Shown here: one piece after another, positions 22,244 to 32,300 of the stretch
Numbering within the stretch: position 1 is the stretch's first letter
Layout: each line of letters starts with the position of its first letter
NCBI GenBank assembly: GCA_037179385.1
Contig: CM074179.1
Location: 34,373,905-34,437,904 of the forward strand
Direction of reading: 5' to 3'
Source of the DNA: Holothuria scabra
Taxonomy: Eukaryota > Echinodermata > Holothuroidea > Aspidochirotida > Holothuriidae
Length of the DNA stretch: 64,000 nt
Translations under genes and position numbers: made by a program
The notes under the pieces: generated by a model
Seen by the model: only the letters and a program-made list of their open reading frames with translations
The model's database searches: none
Told to the model about the DNA's origin: nothing

Positions 22244-23990
22244 AGACTAGAACTGCATTTGCTTGCAAATACGCAGAATTGTAGTGCGTGTTAGAGATGT
22301 CTTTTCAGTTAGTACAGTAGCCCAGTTTTTATTTGAACTTTAGGATTTGTTCATGGCGGGAAGAGGGGCTGTTGTTTCTTTTTGGCCACTCCTCTCAACC
22401 CTATTTCTTGATAGTACAAAGATGGACCACTTGTCTCCCAGCTCCTTGGCTGGACGCATAAAGAAATCATAGAAGAGTAACCAATGATGGAGTAAATCCG
22501 GACCTTCTATGCTAATAGTCAGTCACTAGCTTTATTTTGAAGCATATTTGCCAACCATGAAGCAAGTGCTGAGTAGTCCTTGAACAAGACCGTGTACTGC
22601 GCTTAACGGTAGGACCTACAGTCTAGTGTGGAGTAAAATGAAGTGGACGCAGCATAGTCCCGTTCAAGGACTCGTGCTGAGTAGCCTACTTAGCCATACG
22701 TTATGCTCTGTTGAGTTGTTTACTCCTGCCTGAAATGGTTTTATCGGTTCTCGACTCCTCTTTCACCGTTCTTTATGTTAAATAATGACGCCCTCTCAAG
22801 CTCTCTGACTGCACCGCTGCATGCATATGACAACTGTCTCGTGGAAGGCCGAATAACTGTTGACGCTGTGTGTTTTAACATCCGTGTTTCGTTAATTCGC
22901 AATGCATGCTACATGCATGCTGTCAAAACGTTTCGGTCAGACTGCTGTCAAAATAGCTTCTGCTTTACCACTGAAATAAAGCATGATAATAGAACTACAG
23001 CACAAGTCGCTTAATCCAATGCAGTAAAGCCAATTCGTTCCCTGTACGGAACGAATTGGCAATACCCTGCTCCGTAGTAGCTAGATGAAGACACTGTACA
23101 ATAACGTCTTGATACTGTTCAACGGTAGTGGACGCAATGGCGCCGTGTTACGTATACCAAATTGGAAGCAGCGATTGATTCTCCAGGCTTATCACTTCAG
23201 TGTGAAAAGGCCGAACCACATTACATCGCGTTTTCTGGAAATTTATCCGCAATGCTCTTTCATGAAGCTAACTCCTTAAATCAGCCTTGTAAGTGTAGTA
23301 TTTGCTTTTCTGAAGTTGATTTTTGTTTAAAGACGGCCACAGATTGCACTTACTGCTATTGTTAAAGGGTAGAGCATGGATATTTGTACGAACTAAGTTA
23401 CGGTACGCGCAGGGAAATGAGTTGTGGGCCATAACAGGCTTCACAAAAGAAATTGTCAGTCGGCCAGTAAATGCCAATATTGTAGTGCGGCGCACTACAA
23501 TAATTAGAACAACTGTATTTGTAGTGCGAAGAGTAAGAGGGTGCATTGTTATTGTGAACACTCTACTCTGTTCGTTTGACAAATTCAAGTTTAGGATAAT
23601 AGGAACTGTTTGCGATGAGAGGAGAAGGCGTTCAAGGAAATACCAGTCGCTTCGAAATCGGAAAAAAATAGTAAAAACTCCGATTATGAGCCCCATGTCG
23701 TAGGCATATTATCAAACAAGTGTAGACCTCCTCTGCATTTCTCAGTTATGGTTTAATCCTTAAGAAAATTTTACGCCTTTTAAGTTTTGGTCATACCCAA
23801 ATAGGTGCCAGGTTAGTACCAGTACAACGAACAAGTGTAAGAGGATGAGTCACAATCGCGATATTTTACTTGACAAACAATTCCATTTTCATTGGATTAT
23901 CTTTTAGAGATCGTCGCGACTCGGTGCCAAGACGATGTGCTTTTAAAGCACCGTGTGGTGTCACAGTGCTTTGCGATATATCTCTCTTGT
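22244..23990. other. convergent intergenic DNA, unassigned
   Basis: No exon is recognised. Two overlapping opposite-strand open frames of 142 and 126 codons at 23268-23703 have no family signature and share compositional features only. A perfect 13-bp-stem hairpin lies at 23029-23060. Confidence 0.4.
23029..23060. repeat. perfect hairpin
   Basis: GCCAATTCGTTCC (23029-23041), a 6-nt loop CTGTAC, then GGAACGAATTGGC (23048-23060). The stem has no mismatch. Confidence 0.8.
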
Positions 23991-23999
23991 TCCTATATT

Positions 24000-24560
24000 A
24001 AAAGAAGCTTTGATATGTTAGAGGGGTACTTAGTAGGAGCATGTTGGTGAAATTTGCATCGAAATCCGATGCGTGGTTCTCAAGATATGAGCAAGTAAAG
24101 TTGTCACATTTTCAACAAACAGTGAACTTGAAGCAAGCACATATGACATCACATCCCCACATTAATGGGCAGTCTTTTGTTTTTCTTTAACCTTTATGGC
24201 TGCTTATTTTCTCCTTAACAGCCCCATATTATCAAAATGTGATTGCAGAAGTGGCATGAGAACTTTGTAAACTTTTGCACTCCCCATGGGGGTCCTTTCC
24301 CCATTAGCATCAAGGTCAACACAACAGTCTGAAAAAAAAAACAACAAAACAAAACAAAGGGAAACAAAGCATTCCTTGTCAAAATGAGGGAGTGATATAA
24401 TCTCTGCTGCCCTCAATTTTACTTTGGAACACAAATCTAGTAACTTCATTTGCTGATATCTGGAAAAATACATGCTCGATTTGAATGGAAATTTGACCAC
24501 ACTGACTGACTGAGTAGATTTAGTTCTTCTTTCACATATGAAAATTAATTTTTTTGCTTA
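24000..24560 (+). repeat. dispersed repeat R, copy 2
   Basis: Collinear with 17370-18040: TTGGTGAAATTTGCATCGAAA, AAGATATGAGCA, TATGACATCACATCCCCACA and AATTAATTTTTTTGC near the end. It lies between PLSCR-A and PLSCR-B. Confidence 0.6.
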
Positions 24561-26255
24561 AACCTCCCCTTTAAGGGCCGGCTTTATAATCCCGTGCCGC
24601 ATTTGTCGTGATCCTATAGGTAGGGATTATGATCATCATTTAGGGTTTGGGTAGGGGTAAGGGTTCAAGTTTAGGATACGGGAATAGGGTTAGAAGTTAC
24701 GGCAGGAGTGAGGTAGACAGTTAGGAAATTTCTTGTATTATAGTCTTAATCTATGATTTGTGATTCACATTTTATATTTACAAGTGATACTTGTATATCG
24801 TATATGAATTATCCAGCACAGAAAAGGAACAGAAAAGGTAGGGAGAGTATTAAACCTTACAATATTTGCCATTTTCTCCAGAAGTGGGGAGTGCCGGAAG
24901 AATTTCGGAGGCGATATTGCAGCAGTTGTCTCGAATGTGGGGGAGCCAAGCCACTTCCGTTATAAATTCCCTGTGTAAATCTAAAGTCAATGGATAAATT
25001 TTGAAATGTGAGGAAGTGTCCCCTGTCTACCAGAAAAGACAACCATGGTGTGGGCATATTTTAATCGGTTGCATGCTTTACGCAGCTTAGAACACGGGGA
25101 ATATATTCCGGCCATTGAACGGGGCAGTGAAGCCCGATATTTCCTTCAACGCTCCGCGCCGACCGATGGTGGTGATCGACTGTGATGAAATTGTTGACAC
25201 CCCCCCCCCCCCCCCCAAATTTTTCAGTTCCGCGCATGTCATCCTGTGACCTTCTTAAAGAATATTAATTCGAAAATCTGTATTTCTCACTGGCTTCTGC
25301 ATGTGGGTACTTTACTGAATGCAGCAACACCAAAGACCACCGTAACATTAACTCTGTCTCCACTATATTTATACAGTTCAAAATAAAATATTTGCATAAT
25401 CAGTGGTTACTATTTCGTATGGTGGACCAGAGGGGACAAGCAAAAATAAAAAAAAAATGTGGGTTTTTTGGCTCCGGACCTTAATCATCTCAGAGTTCTG
25501 AGTTACTAAGTCAGAGTTCTGAGTTTCTAAGTTATAGTTTTTAGGTCTAGGAACTTAGGCTATATATAAGGTTACCTAGAATGATGTCATGTTTGGAGTA
25601 TATGGGGTGTGACCAAACTCCAAGAAGGTAATTGGGTCATATAAATGAAATTCCTCTCTCTATCCTCCGAAAAAAGTTGGCAAACAAGACAGGGTGTCAT
25701 GAATGAAGAGAAGTACTGTGGCGTAATAAATTACCAATTGTAGTGTACCAATGGGGATAAGTGGCTTCAGTTACGTTGTCTTTCGGGATCCAAGGTGTAA
25801 GGCTCCGGCGGAGGTCCAAGGGACAAAGAAGCACCACCTGCCGCCCAAGCAACATAAAAATCTTAGCCCGGCACAGCAATCTATGGGAATGGAAATATCC
25901 GACCTCAGATCCCTGAAGTCACGTGCACGGTGCAGGTTATTGTATTCTCAATTGAAACTCAGACTTGTGAGTTACAAGCCTTAGACTCTGCATAATATTT
26001 ATTCCGTCCATTCAAGCGCGGAGCCGAGTAGGCCTAGTATCTGGTTCAGGGCTCTTCCCCTTGAAGTCTTGCAACCCCAGGGAGGCATAGAATCAGGAGG
26101 AGTTGGAGGTCGCCGCAAAATTCAGTGACCGCACGCTAAGGATATATTCAATACAATGATTTAATGATAGCCATACGACGCATATCTGGCGTCTATAATA
26201 TGCCGTTAAACGACAGAAACGCACTCTCAACCATTTTGGACCGCGTGTTTGGTCA
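24561..26255. other. unassigned intergenic DNA
   Basis: It holds a degenerate TTAGGG-like stretch (24637-24700), a C run (25199-25216) and a segment at 25425-25560 related in inverse orientation to 53285-53400. No gene is recognised. Confidence 0.4.
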
Positions 26256-26261
26256 AACTGT

Positions 26262-26467
26262 AAGAGCATCCACCTCTCACCCGGGCTCGATTCCCAGGTC
26301 GAGTCGTAACCAAAGACTCAAACCATACTGTCGTTGTGCGTGATGCTCCGGCATAAGAATAGAGTAAGGAAAACAAGCCAGTCAGTCACAACTTAAAAAA
26401 GCCATGGTCGGCTCCACTTGAACCAATAGGTTCGAAACTGGGCCTTAAAACTCCATCTTAATCTAAC
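26262..26467 (+). mobile_element. SINE
   Basis: The head TGTAAGAGCATCCACCTCTC with GGGCTCGATTCCCAGG is followed by the shared body (GTGATGCTCCGGCATAAGAA, CCAATAGGTTCGAAACTGGG) and the 3' end CTTAAAACTCCATCT. The head differs from the 2183 copy, suggesting a subfamily shared with 48016. Confidence 0.75.
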
Positions 26468-27099
26468 TCAAACATTTTGGCAAATAAAGGTTTTCACCAC
26501 GGTTTTAAATGTAGCATCCTGTGCTCAGTAATCACCCAATCTTTGTGCACTGCTGAGCTCGGCTCTCAAAAACTGCGCAAATTAAGGGAGAGAGCCAATT
26601 ACTCATTTGTGCCTTTAGTACGGAATGGATATATCTGATTTGAACTTTACATATTTTGTAGCAGTGTGCTCAACAAAGACGTCAAATTAGATAACTCAGT
26701 TGAATAATTAAAGTTTTATGTGATCTTCTTTGTCTAAACCCCAGTTTCAAGTTAAAATTGACATTTTACACATCACATTACCACAAGGATCTTTTCGCCT
26801 CTTGAATTAAATCATCTTTTATTCCAGTCCCCTTAAAGTGGCTTATTGAGATGGTGAATGAATGGTTAATGAAATGCAACAAATTTTTCCAAACCTGTTA
26901 AGTTTTCTTCGCACACCAATGACAAATCGTCAAACTTAGACAAGTCCCACACCTACATACAGGTGACTGTTTAATGAGTGAATACTTTTTATTGTTCAAT
27001 GCAGTTTTCCAAACTTTTCGACCAGACATATTTTCAAATTATGTACAAAACTGTTACAAGTCAGGACGATACAAAATTCAAAATTTTAACTGTTTCTGT

Positions 27100-29163
27100 A
27101 ACTATTGGATATGAAACTTGACTCATTATGCTAACTGTAAGCCAAAGCATTGTCATGTGGTAGTGGCCCTTAAACGTTCTCATAAAATTATCGTTGTCAA
27201 CTCAATGAGCCGACTTTGGCCGGTTACAGGGATGCAAATTTCTATTTCCATAGAAGAGAAAATACAGGGAAATACACATTCTGCGACATCACATTTGTTA
27301 GAAGAATACGCTTCACTACGGGTCATTTTTTATTGTACATAGCGGTATAAGTTCAGCATTTGTAAAAATGGAATTAGTATACTTCAAGACTAATCTAAAT
27401 CACATGTTACGCAGTAGATATAATGACAGAAATCATTAAAAAAAGGGATACATTACTTTGATATTCCTTTTAATTCATTGATTCAAGAAGTAATTGAATA
27501 GACTTCATCCTCCAAAGCATTTAACATAGAAGAAGACCAAGAATGCCATCACCATCAAAAAAAAAAAAAAAAATCAGCAAATTTATTAGAACTCAAAGTA
27601 TGTTACCACCTTCTATAATCATACTGAATCTTGCAACGTGAAAAAAAGATTGATAAAAAAGACGTTTGATCTACACAAACTGCGCAGTCTCCACTTGTGT
27701 GAAATCATATAATTTGTATGACACCATTTGGGACTGTAAAATATATACAACCATATTTACAATAACGAATAAACCTTCTCCTTGTTCTGGTGCTCTAATA
27801 ACTTTTTGTTGGCAGACCATAATATTTTCAATAGGGCAAACAGATATGTAGCAGCAGGGAGTTGGTTCCAGGACAAACGCAGTCATCAGCCGCAAACAAA
27901 ATCTGCATCTCACAATTTTCTACCTTTTCCAATTAATTTTCAAGATATCTCAGAATTTTAAGGACAGTATTTGTTGTGCCAAAGGCATGTGTTTCAAGAA
28001 CCATGGAACAGGTGGATAGTCTAGACTACTGTACCAATTCAATTTACGATGACTGCACTTCCCCTTTAACTTTGCAGACGATGCTTAGAAATTTCAGTTT
28101 TTGACGACCATATAATATAAAATGATGAGAATCATTTTGCAAACCACCGTACAATCCGTCCCATATTGATTCAAAGTTATGCCACTAAGTTAGTTTAGTT
28201 AGAGCTATTTACGGCCCAGTTTCCAGTTATGCCACTAAAACTGGCTTTAAAACCTTCATCTATGTTTACCGTATTCGCATCTTCCATAAGTGGTAGGCTG
28301 TCAGTGAAAAAGAGCATCCTAAGTAGTCAAATTTTAAAATATAATACACATTAATTTACAACACATTATGAAAACATCAAAGGTAATAGAAGTATGAATG
28401 TATCAAACATGAAACAATCACAAAAACTATATTTTGCAGATTATCAATTGTCATCTGAAGTCTCTCTTTGTTCTCTCCATGAATGACGTCTTTGAAGGGG
28501 CAATGATAGTTCGTCTAAATTTTAAAAGTTTTCTATAACAAGTTTTCTACTATTTTATATCTGCACCACAATCATACATTTACTTAAACCACCAATTTGA
28601 ACTGATCGGCCGTAATGATCTGTCGTTATGGTTGGTCCCGGTATGGCTGAGTATGGCACCTGTGTGGAATTTTTTACCCGAAATATATTACAAAATCCCA
28701 TTTATGAGTAATAAACACAGAGTAAACGTTTCTTCGCATTTGAAAGACCTCTGTAATGTCTGTTATTTCAGGCAAAAATATTCAGATAAAAGGGTATAAC
28801 AAAGTGTTAGTTGGTGCAAAAGATTAATATTCGCTGTCAAATTCTGGTTGATCCTTTATATAACCATAAATTATTTTGCAATTTAAGATCAAAATTTATG
28901 TTATCTTGAACAAAACCAAATTTCAATTTTTTTTTTCAAGAGAAAAATTTAAGTTTGAAAACTTGAGTGAAATCCCGGCAAAAGAGGAAAGGAGTCGGAA
29001 AAGTGTGTTGCCGCCATCCTTCCGGCAGTCCCTGCCGGGCTTCAAGGTGTTTCCTCCAAGGTGGAGGTTGGTCCCATCGACGCTAAGTCCTGGCCTCGTC
29101 TGTTCCCGTACCCCAACCCCTACTTCAAGTCCATGGTGATGGCCATAGAATGTTCTGAAGGAC
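27100..29163 (-). repeat. 3' flank of PLSCR-B, homologous to the flank of PLSCR-C
   Basis: Segments match 42140-46450 in the same order. Examples: AATTAATTTTCAAGATATCTCAG at 27932 against AATTAATTTTCATGATATTTCAG at 43974, and the stretch around 28840-29130 against 46120-46430 (both with CCGGCAGT and GGCTTC). It may include the 3' UTR. Short frames in the two copies are not conserved with each other. Confidence 0.65.
28175..28238 (-). mobile_element. 36-bp truncated SINE with 14-bp TSD
   Basis: AGTTATGCCACTAA occurs at 28175-28188 and 28225-28238 and brackets 36 bp of inverse SINE 3' end (TTAGTTAGAGC, TTTACGGCCCAGTTTCC). The homologous site in the PLSCR-C flank, near 44190-44215, has no insert. 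It shows how short a 5'-truncated SINE copy can be. Confidence 0.75.
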
Positions 29164-29367
29164 TTAGTGATTGCCGTGTTCCTCTTCTTGGAAGTACATG
29201 AAATCAATCAAAAACAGCGCCCCCATTAAACACGCCTTTACCTTCACGTCGAGATCTTTCGGAAACGTTATGCCAAAGTTATCTGCTTTGGTGAACCATT
29301 CTTTGGCAAGTCCAGCCCATTGTTTGCTGATCTTTCCGATCTGTTGAGATTCGTCGTGAGTCATCAG
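29164..29367 (-). CDS. PLSCR: PLSCR-B exon 5
   Basis: 68 codons including the stop, entered in phase 0 after TTTATTTAG. It reads [17 protein letters not shown], then the [17 protein letters not shown] loop, then [14 protein letters not shown] and an acidic tail ending NH. The first loop position is Lys, not the Asp of human PLSCR1. Confidence 0.93.
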   Translation of the reverse strand: MMTHDESQQIGKISKQWAGLAKEWFTKADNFGITFPKDLDVKVKACLMGALFLIDFMYFQEEEHGNH

Positions 29368-32300
29368 CTAAATAAAGAAGGAAAATATTTCTTATATTAA
29401 TACAAGATTTAGCGGAATTTTTTTATTTTTATTTTTTGTGTATTACTACTTCGTAGCCTTATCATGTCATGGAGGTAATATAGATGGATTATACAAGCAA
29501 TGGGGGTTAGGTTAGGTTAGAATAAATGGAGTTTTAAGGCCCAATTCCAAACAATTGGTTCAAGCCGAGCCGGCCACTGCCTTTTACCAGTTGTTGCTCA
29601 CTGGCTTGTTTTCTCTACTCGGCACAATGGCAGTAAGTTCCTTTTTATAAAGTCTTCGTTATGACCCGGCCAGGACTCGAACTCCAGACCGCCCGACTGC
29701 AAGTCTAGTGCTATAACCACTGGACCATTCAGTCGGTCATACATGCAATGGAAGAGAGAGCGATGGTTTAATAGACGGTCTGCGTACTTTTGTGTGTGGA
29801 GGGGCTGTGTGTGCGATGATGCATGGGGACGTTACATCATTTGATAGGACTAGCTTTTACAACTTGTGCATTCTCTTCCAGTCCTCCTCCCCTGGAGTTC
29901 TTACAAACAAATGATGCATGATTCGATGTTTGCTTTCCAGCTATTTTGCTTTGGAATACCTATAAGTTTGACTAAAGCTGACATGGTTTTTCAAACTTCT
30001 TTCGCCTGCTGAAGGTTACAAATGTGGCATTAATGAATGTATCACGTCCCACTATTACTAATTCAAGCACAGGGTTGGGAATTATGAGTGCCGAACGGGG
30101 TTGGGTTTGGGAAGAGGGATTCCCCTTGTGACAAAATTTACATGTTAACCAACTCAATACACTCACTTAGGTATAATGTTTTCTCCATTTATGAGTAGTT
30201 CCTGCCGGAGACTCGGAACTTTATTGATTGAAGTTCTAAAAGGGTTTTCAACCGCCAGAGGCGTAACCAGTCCTGGCCGTCAGGGGAACAAGACTTAAGA
30301 GATTTCCCGATTTTGTACCAGTTGAGCTGACGTGCACTGTGATTTATGCCCCTCCTTGTTTTGGGGGCGTCCGGAGGGCAAGCTGCCTTTTTGCCATCTC
30401 ACAGGTTACGTCCCTGCTACAGCAGCGTAAAAGGGACATTGAATTGACGATTTGCATACATAACAAAATTCTGCAAATTGACAAGTTGACGAGATGGCAA
30501 AAGTTTGGTAAAATTTTCTGGACAATGTAGAGATTGGTTATACTGTAGTTTTCCCAATATTGGGCAAAAAAGAAACGCGGAAGTTATTGGCCAACAGTTG
30601 CCGCTACTGCTTTTTACAGGCAAAGGAAACTTTTCCTTTTCCAGGTGACAGTGTAATACGTTTATGTTGGTGTGTCGTTAGATTCCATCTAACAATCTGA
30701 TATTTTAGAACCCGACCAGCATGCACGCCATTTTGAATAATGCTAGGTTTCAAGACGTTCGAAAGTAAGCACCTGTTTGGAATTAATAATACCTGGCAGC
30801 TGCCTATATAAAACCCTAAATATGCTTAACATGTTGCATGGACGAAGTCCGAGTGACCTGTAGCAGATTCTGACCAGAATATTTCTTTGTGACGTCACTA
30901 AAACCTCCGCCACGGATAAGATAAAGAATTAGACTTGTATGCCGTTTTCCAAATAACAACAAAACTGCAAAGGATTGTGCAACTGCATTTATTTTTGGTG
31001 CGGGTCGTTTTAGACCACGTTAAAATGGTATTCACAAAAACTGTCCGTACCAGAAATCTGTTCCACGATTGTTGTCATCGCTTTTGGAAAGTTGTCGATT
31101 GGTAAAAGAAACACGTGAAAGCAAATTAAATAATAAGTTTTAAAAAAGCTGATATTTGTTACTGATACTCACATGAAAGTCGATATCACCGGTACAGCAT
31201 ATACCTTGACAGAAGCAGCAAGGACCACGTATTTTTAATAGGGGCTCGTAGTAAGGATCGACAATGTCGTAATGAGGTTTCCATGCACTGCGTCTGTTTG
31301 ATAAACAGAGAGAAAACAAAGATAAAAGCAATAAAAAAGAAGGAGTCTAATTTGCTAATTAAAAAGAAAATGCAGTCTTTACTCCAACTTGAAGTGGGGG
31401 ACCCCCCAATGAATGTCAAAATTTCAAAATGGGGGGAGGGAGACAAACAAAGGGCAAACAAAAATGTGGGGGTATCTATTTTACGACGCGGCGCGTAGCA
31501 GAAATCAAAGCGCCCGTTCCTGAGGGTGGATTAGGTTATTGGAAAGATTATTGGAAGAAAAATAAGAAGATAATTGTGAGATTTAACTGTTGTTTCTTAA
31601 CAAGTTTGGGGTCACGTGACTGTGTCTGCCATTTAAAAGTTCAAAGTCTTTTCTTTAATTAGTAAAACCTTGGGAGTGCGAAACCACACAGACATTCTGT
31701 CAAACAGACGGTGGCATACGGAAGGATGTTTTTCTACTTTTTCGTTGTGCATACAAAATATGGGTATTCTGACTTTAATTTGAAGTTTAAGTTTTTATTC
31801 ATAAACATAGAATATTTAAGGACAAGAACAAACTTATTCTGAAACAATAGCTGGATATCCCTAATTTGTAATTTTTTTTCTCATCCAAGTGCATTTAATT
31901 ACATAAAGACTTATAAAAAAGCTATTGCATATCCAAGATACCCCTCATAATAAATATCACAATTGACTTAGAAAATTATTGTCACATGAGTATCAATGTA
32001 ACTGGCAGCAGTGAGCTAAAAATATGTTTGTTTTTTTTTTCAAAAAGGCTTGTCTTACTTTTGAACAACATGGCCAACAGTTTGCCCAGGTGGAGATTCT
32101 ATGGTTATAGTGAGGGCGCAATTCGGGCAACAGCAACAGTCTGCAAACCAACAACATCCGGCACAACACTGAAAAGGGCGGAGTATCCTTATAACTTCTT
32201 GATTCATGTTATCAACGATATGCATGGTGAAACTACGTTCAGCTCCACAACATTGACGCATGCATGTGTCGGACTCTTCAAATGCGTAAAATACCTGAAA

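Noticed and set aside
23268..23703. Overlapping 142- and 126-codon frames on opposite strands
   Set aside because: No domain, no start context, no splice-linked partner. Chance frames in low-stop sequence.
28923..29207. Frame overlapping the 3' end of PLSCR-B as a second gene
   Set aside because: The homologous flank of PLSCR-C does not keep the frame, so it is not conserved coding sequence.
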